DNA of 64,000 bases from an uncultured Bradyrhizobium sp. (GTDB taxonomy: Bacteria; Pseudomonadota; Alphaproteobacteria; Rhizobiales; Xanthobacteraceae). Shown piece by piece: positions 29,440 to 39,204 of the stretch. Positions within the stretch are counted from its first letter, which is position 1, and every line of letters begins with the position of its first letter. The stretch lies in NCBI RefSeq assembly GCF_947648125.1, contig NZ_CANSMR010000010.1, positions 1 to 64,000 on the forward strand, written 5' to 3'. The translations under genes and the position numbers were made by a program. The notes under the pieces were generated by a model. That model did not search any database. It was not told where the DNA came from and was given only the letters and a program-made list of their open reading frames with translations.

Positions 29440-30860
29440 GATGCGGTTCCTACGGCTCTTGCGATCCGCGACACCAGCGCGGTCGCGACGTCTTCCTTGG
29501 TCATGACGGGCCAGGAGTCGACGGTGACGTCCTTGCCCTCGCGCGAGAGCAGATGGACGGTGTTGCGGTCGCCACCCATCACGCCGGTCGCCGGCGAGAC
29601 GTCGTTGGCGACGATCCAGTCGCAGCCCTTGCGCGCGAACTTCGCCTTGGCGTTCTCGATCAGATGCTCGGTCTCGGCGGCAAAGCCGATCACCAGCGGC
29701 GGCCGCTTCTCCTTCAGCTTAGAGATCGTCGCGAGGATGTCGGGGTTCTCGACGAGCTGCAGCGGCGGCATCCCGGCCGCCGTCTTTTTCAGCTTCTGGC
29801 TGCCTTCCGTGGCGACCCGCCAGTCGGCGACCGCAGCCGCAAAGATCGCGACGTCGACGGGCAGCGCCGCCTCGACCCGGTGCAGCATGTCGCGCGCCGA
29901 CTCCACGCGCATGACGGAGATGCCCTGGGGATCGCCGAGCTCGACCGGGCCGGTCACTAGCACGACCTCGGCGCCGGCGGCGCGCGCGGCGGCGGCTATG
30001 GCAAAGCCCTGTTTGCCGGACGAGCGGTTGGCGATGTAGCGAACCGGATCGATCGCCTCATGGGTCGGGCCGGCGGTGATCAGCACGCGCTTGCCGGCCA
30101 GCGGGCGCGGCTGCGGCGGGCGCAGCATGCGGTCGGCGGCCGCGGCGATCTCGGTCGGCTCGGCCATCCGCCCGACGCCGGCCTCGCTGGCTTCGGCCAT
30201 TTCGCCGGCATTGGGGCCGACAGTGTGGACGCCGTCACGGCGGAGCTGCAGCACGTTGCGGCGGGTGGCCGGGTTGTTCCACATCAGCGGATTCATCGCC
30301 GGGGCCAGCAGGATCGGCCGGTTGGCCGCAAGCAGCGTGGCGGTGGCGAGATCGTCGGCATGGCCCTGCGCCATCTTGGCCATCAGGTCGGCGGTCGCCG
30401 GCGCCACCACGATCAGATCACAGTCCCGCGCCAGGCGGATATGGCCGGCGTCGAACTCGCTCTCGGCGTCGAACAGGTCGGTGTAGGCGCGCTCATGCGA
30501 CAGGGCGCTGGCGGCAAGCGGGGTGACGAACTGCTGGGCCGCCTTGGTCAGCACGCATCGGACCTGGATGTGCCGCTCCTTGAGCCGCCGGATCAAATCC
30601 AGCGCCTTGTAGGCCGCAATCCCGCCACCGATGATCAAGGTCACCCTGGGCTCGCCGGCCGCGCTGGTGACCCGTGGAGCAGGGGCTGCAACCTTCAGGG
30701 AGCCCGCGCCCGGCGCCTCCGTGGGCTCCGTACCGCCCTCTGCGAGGTCCCGGAGGATCACCCGGATCTCCTCCTCGACCGAGCGCCCGTTCCTGGCGGA
30801 GCGGAGCCGCAGATAGGCCTTCAGCGTGTCGTCGAGTTTGCGGATGGTCAGGCTGGCCAT
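29436..30860 (-). CDS. coaBC: CoaBC with an N-terminal FitA-like ribbon-helix-helix domain
   Basis: CoaBC joins cysteine to phosphopantothenate and decarboxylates the product in CoA synthesis. From about residue 70 the chain has the CoaC flavoprotein ([41 protein letters not shown]) and CoaB ([34 protein letters not shown]). The CoaC substrate-clamp position reads [14 protein letters not shown], without the ACGD cysteine of E. coli. Residues 1 to about 40 ([20 protein letters not shown], then [13 protein letters not shown]) match FitA/VapB-type ribbon-helix-helix antitoxins. A palindrome lies 17 bases upstream of the ATG. Confidence 0.95.
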   Translation of the reverse strand: MASLTIRKLDDTLKAYLRLRSARNGRSVEEEIRVILRDLAEGGTEPTEAPGAGSLKVAAPAPRVTSAAGEPRVTLIIGGGIAAYKALDLIRRLKERHIQVRCVLTKAAQQFVTPLAASALSHERAYTDLFDAESEFDAGHIRLARDCDLIVVAPATADLMAKMAQGHADDLATATLLAANRPILLAPAMNPLMWNNPATRRNVLQLRRDGVHTVGPNAGEMAEASEAGVGRMAEPTEIAAAADRMLRPPQPRPLAGKRVLITAGPTHEAIDPVRYIANRSSGKQGFAIAAAARAAGAEVVLVTGPVELGDPQGISVMRVESARDMLHRVEAALPVDVAIFAAAVADWRVATEGSQKLKKTAAGMPPLQLVENPDILATISKLKEKRPPLVIGFAAETEHLIENAKAKFARKGCDWIVANDVSPATGVMGGDRNTVHLLSREGKDVTVDSWPVMTKEDVATALVSRIARAVGTAS

Positions 30861-30876
30861 GGCATACCCCCAAAAA

Positions 30877-30893
30877 TGATAGCGATGCTATCA
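30877..30893. promoter_or_regulatory. Candidate RHH operator upstream of coaBC
   Basis: TGATAGC-GAT-GCTATCA is a perfect 7-3-7 palindrome in the 52-base gap between ubiB and coaBC, followed by a second palindrome, TGCATGCA (30899-30906). Such short dyads next to the start are typical of autoregulating FitA/VapB-type repressors, and the coaBC product carries just such a DNA-binding domain. Binding is inferred. Confidence 0.6.
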
Positions 30894-30912
30894 CATAGTG
30901 CATGCATTGCAA

Positions 30913-32487
30913 TCAGTGGGCGCGAATCGCGAAAAGGATTGCAATCAGGGCGGCGGCGATGACCCAGAGGCCGACGGTCTGCACCCGCGCCTTGCGGGCC
31001 TCGGCGCGGGCCATTTCGTCGATCGAGTCGGACGACAGCATGTGGCCCTCCCGCGTCATGGTCTCCAGCTGCTCGAGTACTGTCACGGCGCGGCTGGCGA
31101 TCGACGGCAGGTTGGCGATGACGCGGCTGAGCTCGCCCACACCCGATATCGCGCCCTGAATCCGTCCAGCCGGGCCGAGATTGTGCGTGATCCATTCGCG
31201 CACCACCGGGTCCGCGATCTTCCAGATGTCGAGCTTGGGATCGAAGCCGCGCGCCACGCCCTCGACCACCACCATGGTCTTCTGCAGCAGGATCAGTTCG
31301 GGCCGCGTCTGCATGTCGAACAGGCCGGTGACCTCGAGCAGAAGCGTCAAGAGCTTCGCCATCGAGATTTCCTCGGCGGTGCGGTTGTGGATCGGCTCGC
31401 CGATGGCGCGGATCGCCTGCGCAAAGTTCTCCACTGAATGATGGCCCGGCACATAGCCGGCCTCGAAATGCACCTCGGCGACGCGGCGATAGTCGCGGGT
31501 GATGAAGCCGAGCAGGATCTCGGCGAGGAAGCGCCGCTCCTTCAGCCCAAGCCGCCCCATGATGCCGAAATCCACGGCAACAAGCCGGCCGGCCTCGTCG
31601 AGGAACAGATTGCCCGGATGCATGTCGGCATGGAAGAAGCCGTCGCGCAGCGCGTGGCGCAGGAAGCTCTGGATCACCTTGCGGCCGAGGTCCGGCAGGT
31701 CGACCTGGGCCTCCGCAAGGCGAGCGTGATCGTTCAGCGCGATGCCGTCGATCCATTCCATCGTCAGCACGCTATGAGCGGTGCGATCCCAATCCACGGC
31801 GGGCACGCGGAAGTCCGGATCGTCGCGCGTGTTCTCGGCCATCTCGGACAGCGCCGCCGCCTCGAGCCGCAGGTCCATCTCCATCGCGACCGAGCGCGAC
31901 ATCGTGTTGATGACCTCGATCAGCCGCAGCCGCCGCGCCTCGGCGGAATGCGCTTCGGCCTTGTGCGCGACAAAGAAGAAGTCGCTGAGGTCACGCCGGA
32001 AGCGCGCGGCGACATTGGGCCGGAGCACCTTGACCGCAACCTGATGCCGCACGCCGTCGCGCTCGACCTCGCCACGATGCACCTGTGCGATCGAGGCTGC
32101 GGCAACCGCGGGACCCAGTTGCACAAAGGCCTGCGACAGCGGCCGTTCCAGCGATTGCGTGAGGACAGCTTCGGCCTCCTCCTGCGCGAAGGGCGGCAGC
32201 CGGTCCTGCAGGGCTTCGAGATCGCGCGCCATCGCCACGCCCACGACGTCGGGCCGGGTGGCGAGGAACTGCCCGAGCTTGAGGTAGGCAGGCCCGAGCC
32301 GGGTCAGCGCGCGCGACAGCCGTGGGCCGGATTTGGCGGAGCGGCGCTCGATCAGCCGCGCCAGCTTCAGCGCAAGCTGCCCGGGCGGCGGCACCAGCGC
32401 CGGATCGACGACGCCGAACACGCCCTCGCGGGCAAACACGAAACCGGCGCGGGCAAGGCGCGAAATGTGGGTCAGTGCAGAGATCAC
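30913..32487 (-). CDS. ubiB: UbiB, ABC1/ADCK kinase-like protein of ubiquinone synthesis
   Basis: UbiB is an atypical membrane-bound kinase/ATPase needed for ubiquinone synthesis. The 524-residue protein has the diagnostic KxGQ motif in [28 protein letters not shown] (A-rich loop), VAVKVLRPN, the catalytic HADMHPGN and VDFGIMGRL, and a C-terminal membrane segment ([14 protein letters not shown]). It was once labelled 2-polyprenylphenol 6-hydroxylase, but it is not the hydroxylase. The start is a GTG overlapping the ubiE stop (GTGA). Confidence 0.95.
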   Translation of the reverse strand: MISALTHISRLARAGFVFAREGVFGVVDPALVPPPGQLALKLARLIERRSAKSGPRLSRALTRLGPAYLKLGQFLATRPDVVGVAMARDLEALQDRLPPFAQEEAEAVLTQSLERPLSQAFVQLGPAVAAASIAQVHRGEVERDGVRHQVAVKVLRPNVAARFRRDLSDFFFVAHKAEAHSAEARRLRLIEVINTMSRSVAMEMDLRLEAAALSEMAENTRDDPDFRVPAVDWDRTAHSVLTMEWIDGIALNDHARLAEAQVDLPDLGRKVIQSFLRHALRDGFFHADMHPGNLFLDEAGRLVAVDFGIMGRLGLKERRFLAEILLGFITRDYRRVAEVHFEAGYVPGHHSVENFAQAIRAIGEPIHNRTAEEISMAKLLTLLLEVTGLFDMQTRPELILLQKTMVVVEGVARGFDPKLDIWKIADPVVREWITHNLGPAGRIQGAISGVGELSRVIANLPSIASRAVTVLEQLETMTREGHMLSSDSIDEMARAEARKARVQTVGLWVIAAALIAILFAIRAH

Positions 32488-33245
32488 AAACGCCAGCCCG
32501 AATGCAGCGCCACGATGCCGCCGGAGAGGCTCTGCCACTTCACGCGCGCAAAGCCGGCGGCGCCGATCATGTCGGCGAACGCGCTCGGCCGCGGGAATTT
32601 GCGGATCGACTCGACGAGATATTGATAGGACTCGGCGTCACCGGTGACGGCGCGGCCGAGCGGCGGGATCACCTTGAAGGAAAACAGGTCGTAGATCCGG
32701 TCGAGGCCAGGCACATCGACGGTAGAGAATTCGAGGCACAGGAAGCGGCTGCCGGGCTTGAGCACCCGATAGGCTTCGCGCAGCGCAAGCTCGATCTGCG
32801 GCACGTTGCGGATGCCGAACGCGATGGTGTAGGCGTCGAACGAACGGTCGGCGAAGCCCAATGCCTCGGCATTGCCCTCGACGAACGACACGCGGTCATC
32901 GAGGTGCTGCCTCGTGGCACGCTCGCGGCCTACGGCGAGCATGTCGGTATTGATATCGCAGACCGTGGCATGGAAGCCGGTGCCCGCGCTCTTGGCGGCC
33001 CGGAACGCGATGTCGCCGGTGCCGCCGGCGACGTCGAGCAGGGCGAACGGCCGGTCGCCCTTCGGCGGGTCGAGCGTGGTGATCATGACGTCCTTCCAGG
33101 CCCGGTGCAGGCCTACCGACATCAGATCGTTCATCAGGTCGTAGCGTGACGCCACGCTGTGAAACACGTCGTTCACCAGCGTCTGCTTCTCGCCCAGGGG
33201 CACGTCCCTGAAGCCGAAATGCGTGGTTTGATCCGGCCGATCCAT
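32484..33245 (-). CDS. ubiE: Ubiquinone/menaquinone C-methyltransferase
   Basis: UbiE C-methylates the quinone ring (demethylmenaquinol and the C5 position in ubiquinone synthesis) using SAM. The 253-residue protein has [17 protein letters not shown], the SAM loop [29 protein letters not shown] and SRFLCLEFS, all UbiE signatures. The ATG at 33245 is preferred; a GTG lies one codon upstream. It is coupled to ubiB and divergent from mutM. Confidence 0.97.
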   Translation of the reverse strand: MDRPDQTTHFGFRDVPLGEKQTLVNDVFHSVASRYDLMNDLMSVGLHRAWKDVMITTLDPPKGDRPFALLDVAGGTGDIAFRAAKSAGTGFHATVCDINTDMLAVGRERATRQHLDDRVSFVEGNAEALGFADRSFDAYTIAFGIRNVPQIELALREAYRVLKPGSRFLCLEFSTVDVPGLDRIYDLFSFKVIPPLGRAVTGDAESYQYLVESIRKFPRPSAFADMIGAAGFARVKWQSLSGGIVALHSGWRL

Positions 33246-33271
33246 CACTCAGAACTCTTACCTTTTTTGGT

Positions 33272-33317
33272 CGCGTTTTCTTCACGCGAACCGGTGTCCA
33301 CTTCGCTCGAAAACGCT
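33272..33317. repeat. 46-bp dispersed repeat (copy 1)
   Basis: The 46 bases are identical to 63853-63898. They include CGCGTTTTCTTCACGCG (a hairpin with CGCG ends) and CTTCGCTCGAAAACGC. It lies in the divergent gap between ubiE and mutM. Confidence 0.88.
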
Positions 33318-33385
33318 CCAGCTCGACCATAGCGCGGCGGCCGCAATGGCGCTATCACGTCACTTCCAAAAGGTGAATGCCTGCC

Positions 33386-34267
33386 ATGCCGGAATTACCC
33401 GAAGTCGAGACCGTCCGCCGCGGCCTGCAACCGGCCATGGAGGGGTCCAAAATCCTCAAGGCCGAGGCCCGCCGCAAGGATTTGCGGTTTCCGTTTCAAA
33501 AAGACTTTATCGCCCGGCTCGAGGGCCAGACCGTCACCGGGCTCGGCCGCCGTGCCAAATATCTGATGGCGGACCTGAACTCCGGCGATGTGCTGCTGAT
33601 GCATCTGGGCATGTCGGGTTCGTTCCGCGTGCTGAAGCAGGTCGGCGCGTCGGCGCCGGGGCAATTCCACCATCCGCGCAGCGAGGATCGCGCGCACGAT
33701 CATGTCGTGTTCCACATGTCGTCCGGCGCGGCCGTCGTGTTCAACGATCCGCGGCGCTTCGGCTATATGAAGATCATCGCCCGCAACGCGATCGAGGAAG
33801 AGCCGCTGCTGAAGGGGCTCGGACCCGAGCCGCTCGGCAACGAATTCGACGCGGCGATGCTGGCGCGCTCCTGCCACAACAAAAAGACCAGCCTGAAGGC
33901 CGCGCTGCTCGATCAGCGCGTGGTGGCGGGACTTGGCAACATCTATGTCTGCGAGGCGCTGTTTCGCTCGCATCTGTCGCCGCGGCGATTGGCCGCGACG
34001 CTTGCAACCAAGAAGGCCGAGCCCACCGACCATGCCAAACGGCTGGTCGACGCGATTCATTCAGTGCTCAACCAGGCGATCAAGGCCGGCGGCTCCTCGA
34101 TCAGCGACCATCGATTGACCAACGGCGATCTCGGCTATTTCCAGCATTCGTTCCAGGTGTACGACCGCGAAGGCGAGACCTGCCGCACGTCAGACTGCGC
34201 GGGCATCGTCAGGCGCTTCACCCAGAATGGCCGTTCGACCTTCTGGTGCCCGAAGTGCCAGAAGTAA
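33386..34267 (+). CDS. mutM: Formamidopyrimidine-DNA glycosylase
   Basis: MutM (Fpg) removes 8-oxoguanine and formamidopyrimidines and nicks the abasic site. The mature N-terminus [12 protein letters not shown] supplies the catalytic proline and Glu3; the start at 33386 places that proline at position 2, so the ATG at 33377 is rejected. The chain also has the intercalation loop area HLGMSGSF, the helix-two-turn-helix segment with [14 protein letters not shown], and a C-terminal zinc finger (CRTSDC ... CPKC). 293 residues, normal length. Confidence 0.97.
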   Translation: MPELPEVETVRRGLQPAMEGSKILKAEARRKDLRFPFQKDFIARLEGQTVTGLGRRAKYLMADLNSGDVLLMHLGMSGSFRVLKQVGASAPGQFHHPRSEDRAHDHVVFHMSSGAAVVFNDPRRFGYMKIIARNAIEEEPLLKGLGPEPLGNEFDAAMLARSCHNKKTSLKAALLDQRVVAGLGNIYVCEALFRSHLSPRRLAATLATKKAEPTDHAKRLVDAIHSVLNQAIKAGGSSISDHRLTNGDLGYFQHSFQVYDREGETCRTSDCAGIVRRFTQNGRSTFWCPKCQK

Positions 34268-34268
34268 C

Positions 34269-34832
34269 ATGTTCGAGACGCCGCGCATCGAGACGCAACG
34301 CCTGATCCTGCGGCCGCTTGCGCTGTCGGATGCCGCAGCGATCCAGCGTCACTTCAACAATTGGAACGTGATCAAGACTCTCGCCACGGTGGTGCCGTGG
34401 CCCTATCCCGACGACGGCGCGGAAAGCTTCATCAAGCGCGAGCTGGATAAGATCGCGGCCGGCGAGGAAAGCTATCAATGGGTGCTGGTGTTGCGCGACG
34501 GCGACGGCGGGGCAATCGGCAACATCAATTTTCGGCCCCGCGCCGACGGCCGCAAGGGCAATCGCGGGTTCTGGCTGGCCGAGCCTTACTGGAACCAGGG
34601 CCTCATGACGGAGGCGATCGCCGCGGTGAATGATTTCGCCTTCCTGACGCTCGGCCTCGATCACTTCCATGTCTGCAACGCGCAGTCCAACGTCGCCTCG
34701 CGCCGGGTGAAGCAGAAGACCGGAGCCGAATTCGTCGGCTTCGTCGAACTTCCGCATCACAATGGCGAGTCCCGAGCGGAGAAGTGGAAGGTCACGCGCG
34801 AAACCTGGCTGCGCGATCGCCCGACGGCGTGA
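34269..34832 (+). CDS. GNAT-family N-acetyltransferase (RimJ/RimL-like)
   Basis: A 187-residue protein beginning MFETPRIETQRLILRPLALSD, the usual start of RimJ/RimL-type acetyltransferases, with WVLVLRDGDGGAIGNINF as the beta4 core, RGFWLAEPYWNQGLMTEAI as the acetyl-CoA binding region and NVASRRVKQKTGAEFVG near the C-terminus. The substrate is unknown; ribosomal proteins, small amines or antibiotics are all possible in this class. It starts one base after the mutM stop, so it is probably cotranscribed with it. Confidence 0.9.
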   Translation: MFETPRIETQRLILRPLALSDAAAIQRHFNNWNVIKTLATVVPWPYPDDGAESFIKRELDKIAAGEESYQWVLVLRDGDGGAIGNINFRPRADGRKGNRGFWLAEPYWNQGLMTEAIAAVNDFAFLTLGLDHFHVCNAQSNVASRRVKQKTGAEFVGFVELPHHNGESRAEKWKVTRETWLRDRPTA

Positions 34833-34933
34833 CCTCAATGGCGAATGCCGTCGTGAGGGAATTCGCGACGGCTTGACCGCGGATGCGAGGCCGCAGAACA
34901 TGCGCCCATCGCTCCATCAACAACGAGAACACA

Positions 34934-36619
34934 ATGGCGATGAACGGCAATTGGCGCGATCGCGCCGCGACAAGCTTTCAGTGTGAGAAACAACCGGCCA
35001 CCAGCAGCCGCGGCATGGTGGTGAGCAATCATCCGCTGGCATCGAGCGCCGGCGCCGAGATGCTGGCGGCCGGCGGCAACGCGATCGATGCGGCGATCGC
35101 GACCCTGTTCACGCTGACCGTGGTCGAGCCGATGATGGTCGGCATCATCGGCGGCGGCATGGCGCATATCCGCCTCGCCGACGGCAGCCATCGCTTCATC
35201 GACGGCCAGAGCACGGTGCCGAAGGCGGTGCGGCCGGATACCTACACTTCGAAGCCCGGCTCGGCGCATGACGTGTTCGACACCGTCGGCAACGAGAATT
35301 TGAACGGGCCGAAGGCGGTTGCGGTGCCGGGCTCGCTGAAGGCGTGGTGCGAAACCCTGCGCCGCTTCGGCACTATGAGCCTCGCCGACGTGATGCAGCC
35401 CGCGATCAAGCATGCCGCGCGCGGCTATGCGGCAACGCCCTATCTGCATGAATGCATCACCGACGGCGCCGAGGAGATGCTGAGGGACAAGCCGATCGCG
35501 GCGATCTATCTGCCTGATGGCACCCCGCTGAAGCCGGGCGAGCGCGTGGTGCAGGCCGAGTATGCCGAGACGCTGAAATACATCGCCGACCACGGCGACA
35601 ACGCGCTCTATCAGGGACCGCTTGGCGACATCCTGGTCGACTACATGAAAAAGAATGGCGGCTTCATCGCGCAGGACGATCTCGCGACCTACAAGACCGT
35701 CGAGCGGCAGCCGATCCGCTGCGACTACCGCGGCTGGGAAATCCTCGGGCCGCCGCCGCCGGCAGCGTCGGGCGTGCACATCACGCAGATGCTGAACATC
35801 CTCGAAGGCTACGACATCGCGCGCCTCGGCTTCGGTACGACTGAGACGGTCCATTATCTCGCCGAGGTGCTGAAGATCGCCTTTGCCGATCGCGCGGCCG
35901 CGAGCGGCGATCCCGCCTATATCAACGTGCCGGTGGAGCGGCTGACCTCGAAGGCCTATGCCGACGAGCGCCGCCGCGCGATCGATCCCGAACGCGCGCA
36001 GGCCTGGAGCGCCGGCGTCACCCAGCTCGAAAGTGCGCACACCACGCACATGACCGCGGCGGATGCGATGGGCAATGTGGTCGCGACCACCCAGACCATC
36101 AACAATCTGTTCGGGGCCAAGATCCTGATCCCGGGCCTCGGCACCGTGCCGAACAATTATATGAACCTGTTCGATCCGCGGCCGGGGCACGCGCTGTCGC
36201 TCGCCGCAGGCAAGCGCGTCACCACCTCGATGTCGCCGATGATGGCGCTGCGCGACGGCAGGCTGGTCTACGCGCTCGGCCTGCCCGGCGGAAAGCGCAT
36301 CTTCCCGAGCGCGATGCAGGCGCTGATCAACCTGATCGACCACGGCATGGACCTGCAAGAGGCGGTCGAGGCGCCGCGCGTCTGGACCGAGGGCAACGCG
36401 CTGGAGGTCGAGCAGGCGATACCGGAGAGCATCCGCGCCGCGCTGTCGGAGAAAGGCCACAAGGTGCAGGTCGTGCCGACGGTCGCCGGCGGCATGAACG
36501 CGATCCAGTTCCACGTTGACGGCACGATGTCCGGCGCGGCCTGCTGGCGCGCCGACGGCACCCCAGTCGGCATCGCCGGCGGTCTCGCCCGTGCAGGCGT
36601 GCGGTTCGCGCTGAGGTGA
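34934..36619 (+). CDS. Gamma-glutamyltransferase family protein
   Basis: An Ntn-hydrolase of 561 residues. The autocleavage and nucleophile site is Thr370 in ESAHTTHMTAAD, giving a predicted large subunit (1-369) and small subunit (370-561). AGGNAIDAAIAT, GGGMAHIRLADG, LYQGPLGDILVDYM, GPPPPAASGVHI and LGLPGGKRIFPSAMQ are family motifs. No signal peptide is visible, unlike classical periplasmic GGTs, so it may be cytoplasmic and act on gamma-glutamyl compounds or as an acylase. The ATG at 34934 (MAMNGNW) was chosen over an upstream ATG. Confidence 0.9.
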   Translation: MAMNGNWRDRAATSFQCEKQPATSSRGMVVSNHPLASSAGAEMLAAGGNAIDAAIATLFTLTVVEPMMVGIIGGGMAHIRLADGSHRFIDGQSTVPKAVRPDTYTSKPGSAHDVFDTVGNENLNGPKAVAVPGSLKAWCETLRRFGTMSLADVMQPAIKHAARGYAATPYLHECITDGAEEMLRDKPIAAIYLPDGTPLKPGERVVQAEYAETLKYIADHGDNALYQGPLGDILVDYMKKNGGFIAQDDLATYKTVERQPIRCDYRGWEILGPPPPAASGVHITQMLNILEGYDIARLGFGTTETVHYLAEVLKIAFADRAAASGDPAYINVPVERLTSKAYADERRRAIDPERAQAWSAGVTQLESAHTTHMTAADAMGNVVATTQTINNLFGAKILIPGLGTVPNNYMNLFDPRPGHALSLAAGKRVTTSMSPMMALRDGRLVYALGLPGGKRIFPSAMQALINLIDHGMDLQEAVEAPRVWTEGNALEVEQAIPESIRAALSEKGHKVQVVPTVAGGMNAIQFHVDGTMSGAACWRADGTPVGIAGGLARAGVRFALR

Positions 36620-36665
36620 CGCCGACGACGCTGTTTGACAGCTTGAATCGAGAACCATCCTCAAC

Positions 36666-36786
36666 GTCGTCCTGGCGAAAGCCAGGACCCATTACCCCAA
36701 ATCTCATAGTTGTGCGACGCCGGGGCCGCGATCCGGTTTCATCGCTGAATGCGGTGGTTATGGGTCCTGGCTTTCGCCAGGACGAC
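36666..36786. repeat. Palindromic repeat, CCTGGCGAAAGCCAGG family
   Basis: Perfect 27-bp inverted arms at 36666-36692 and 36760-36786, each containing its own hairpin (CCTGGCGAAAGCCAGG). The element fills the convergent gap after the gamma-glutamyltransferase gene. A related element with CCCTGCGAACGCAGGG lies at 41329-41450. Confidence 0.92.
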
Positions 36787-36866
36787 GTGTGTGGGAAGAG
36801 CCGTGGCTGAATCACAGGAGTCTCTGGAATGCCCTATCGCCCGCATGCGCGGGCGATGACAGCATC

Positions 36867-38240
36867 CTATTTCCTGACGCAGATCACGCGGACCACGGCG
36901 GCCTTCGCGTCCGCCGATTCGCCCGACGCGTTGACGCCATGCGCCTTCAGGAAGTTGCGCACCGTGTCGGCCGGCACCAGTGCGGCCTGCGCCGGCGGCG
37001 CGGCGTTGGCAGGGCCTGCAACGATGACCGGCTTCAGCACCACGATGCCGGCAAATTTGCCGCCGCCGTCGAGTGCCGCCGCGCCGGAGAACCCGATCGC
37101 GGGCGGCGGTGACAGCGCCTGGTCGCCGCCGCCGAGTTGCGCCACCGAGGCCTTGATGCTGCTCGCGGCCGCGCCGCCGCCCTGGTTCTGCGGATCGGCG
37201 ATGCCGGTGATGTCGAGCGCGGTCTGCGTCGCCTGGCCTGCGATGTTGAGCGGCTTCAGCCCGCGCGCGCCATAGATGCGCAGCAGAGCGAGATCGTGCT
37301 CCTTGTCCGCCGCGACCCGATCGGCATTGCCGTAGCCCGGGATCGTCAGCGCGATGCAGTCGTCGGTCGCCACGCGGTCGGTGATGACAGCGCCATCGTC
37401 GCTGACCACGACGCCGGTGGCATATTCGACGGTCTTGCGCGGCGGCGGGCCGGCCTGCACGCCGGACGGAAATGCGTTGAAGGCGCTCGACATCGCGATC
37501 ACCACCGGCTCGACCGTGGTCTGCACCGCCTGATCATAGAGGATGGTGAGGATGCGGACCTCGTCGCCCTTCAAGGTGCCGCGCAGGTAGAACTTCTTCA
37601 GCCCCTGCATGCCCGACAGCACGAAGAAATCCGGCTTCACCACGGTGTAGTCGATGGTGCGGCCGGCCGGCTCCTTCTTTTCCTGCTCGGCAAGCTTGGC
37701 AGTGGTCGGGCTCGCTTCCTTGCGACGGGTCAGCAGCACCTGGACGGTGCCGGTCGGCGAGGTCCATTTGGCGCCGGACGCATCGCTGGTGAGCTGCGGC
37801 ACCAGTTTTGTGGGAATCCCGAGCCGCGCCCCGGTGGCAGGCTCGGTGACGACCCTCCAGCCGACGCTTTCCTGCTTCCGCCGCGCGGTGTCGGCAAGCA
37901 CGCCGCGCTCCTGCGGGTTCAGCACGCCGGTCGGCTTGCCGCCGCGGTTCTTCTGGAATTCCTTGATCGCATTGACCATGCGCTCGCTGACATCGCCGGT
38001 GATCGCGCCGTTATATTCGCCGACCCAGGCGAGGTCTGATTGCAGCGCCAGCCGCTCGGCCTGCGCCATCGCATTGGCGGTGTCCTCCGGCTTCTGCAAA
38101 GCGGGGCGAACCGGCACCGTCGTCACGGTCTTCGGCTTGGTCCCGGCCGTCGACGGCGGCGTCAGCTGGGCGTTTGCGGCGCCAATACTAGCGACCAGCA
38201 TGGCCGCGACCATCAATGTTGCCGAAAGCACCAATCTCAT
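36867..38240 (-). CDS. Exported peptidoglycan-binding, trypsin-like protein (degenerate protease)
   Basis: A 457-residue secreted protein. The signal peptide MRLVLSATLMVAAMLVASIG ends near ANAQ. A PG_binding_1-type repeat follows (LQSDLAWVGEYNGAITGD ... AIKEFQKN, about residues 70-120). The C-terminal half resembles trypsin/HtrA: VVVSDDGAVITDRVATDD, KEHDLALLRIYG and IGFSGAAALDGGG. The Asp (HDLALL) and Ser (GFSGAA) positions can be matched, but the catalytic histidine of the TNNHVV block is absent (ITDRVA). It is therefore probably not an active trypsin-type protease. The ATG at 38240 starts the signal peptide. Confidence 0.82.
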   Translation of the reverse strand: MRLVLSATLMVAAMLVASIGAANAQLTPPSTAGTKPKTVTTVPVRPALQKPEDTANAMAQAERLALQSDLAWVGEYNGAITGDVSERMVNAIKEFQKNRGGKPTGVLNPQERGVLADTARRKQESVGWRVVTEPATGARLGIPTKLVPQLTSDASGAKWTSPTGTVQVLLTRRKEASPTTAKLAEQEKKEPAGRTIDYTVVKPDFFVLSGMQGLKKFYLRGTLKGDEVRILTILYDQAVQTTVEPVVIAMSSAFNAFPSGVQAGPPPRKTVEYATGVVVSDDGAVITDRVATDDCIALTIPGYGNADRVAADKEHDLALLRIYGARGLKPLNIAGQATQTALDITGIADPQNQGGGAAASSIKASVAQLGGGDQALSPPPAIGFSGAAALDGGGKFAGIVVLKPVIVAGPANAAPPAQAALVPADTVRNFLKAHGVNASGESADAKAAVVRVICVRK

Positions 38241-38351
38241 GACAAATCCGGGGGAAATGACTGATACCATTGACGTCGACGCAATTAAGCACATCTGCTT
38301 GGTCGGCAACAACCGCGCTCCGGTTCAGGGAACAGCGCGCAGGACATCAAG

Positions 38352-39152
38352 ATGCTGAGTGCCGACGAACTTGAACGCTATGCCCGCCACATCGTGCTGC
38401 GCGAGGTGGGCGGCCCCGGCCAGAATGCGCTGAAAAAGGCTTCGGTGCTCGTGATCGGCGCCGGCGGTCTTGGCGCGCCGGTGCTGATGTATCTGGCTGC
38501 CGCCGGCGTCGGCCGGCTCGGCGTGATCGATGACGATATCGTCTCGCTCTCCAATCTGCAGCGCCAGATCATCCACACGACGTCGGATATCGGCAAGCGC
38601 AAGGTCGACAGCGCGGCGGCGCAGATTGGTGCGCTCAACCCGCATGTGGCGTTCGAGGCGCATCCGATGCGCCTCACGGCGGACAATGCGATGGCGGTGA
38701 TCGGAAATTACGATCTTGTGCTCGACGGCTCCGATAATTTCGAAACCCGCTATCTCGTCGCCGACGCCTGCTTCCTTGCGAAGCGGCCGCTGATCACGGC
38801 GGCGCTGGGGCAGTTCGACGGCTCGCTGACCACGATCCGCGCCCACGAGAAGAATGCGGACGGCGTGTTCAACCCGACCTATCGCTGCCTGTTCCCGGAG
38901 GCGCCGCCGCCGGGCACGGTGCCGGCCTGCGCCGAGGCCGGCGTGATGGGGGCGCTGGCCGGCCTCATGGGATCGATGATGGCGCTGGAGGCGATCCGCG
39001 AGATCGTCGGCTTCGGCGAGGGCCTGGTCGGCCGTCTCCTGATGGTGGATGCGCGCGCGATGCGGTTCGAAACCCTGCGCTACGCACGTGATCCGCAGAA
39101 CCCGCTCAACGGTGATACACCCGGCATCACCGATCTGAGCGGGCATCGGTAG
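38352..39152 (+). CDS. moeB: MoeB/ThiF-family adenylyltransferase
   Basis: An E1-like enzyme of 266 residues that adenylates a small sulfur carrier (MoaD or ThiS). It shows ERYARHIVLREVGGPGQ, the ATP-binding GAGGLGAPVLMYLAAAGVG, DDDIVSLSNLQRQIIH and DGSDNFETRYLVAD, with the conserved cysteine in VPACAEAGVMG. Two features differ from E. coli MoeB: PCYRC is TYRC here, and no CxxC is seen near the C-terminus, so the structural zinc site seems lost. It is divergent from the degenerate protease and converges on an aldo/keto reductase. MoaD versus ThiS specificity is not settled. Confidence 0.88.
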   Translation: MLSADELERYARHIVLREVGGPGQNALKKASVLVIGAGGLGAPVLMYLAAAGVGRLGVIDDDIVSLSNLQRQIIHTTSDIGKRKVDSAAAQIGALNPHVAFEAHPMRLTADNAMAVIGNYDLVLDGSDNFETRYLVADACFLAKRPLITAALGQFDGSLTTIRAHEKNADGVFNPTYRCLFPEAPPPGTVPACAEAGVMGALAGLMGSMMALEAIREIVGFGEGLVGRLLMVDARAMRFETLRYARDPQNPLNGDTPGITDLSGHR

Positions 39153-39204
39153 TTTGTTGAAGCCTGATGAGATTGGGTTGAATCGGCTTGCCGCGATTTC
39201 GGTC

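Noticed and set aside
30861-30912. A separate antitoxin gene upstream of coaBC
   Set aside because: The ribbon-helix-helix residues are in the same uninterrupted frame as CoaBC, with no stop or second start between; it is a fusion, and no toxin gene is adjacent.
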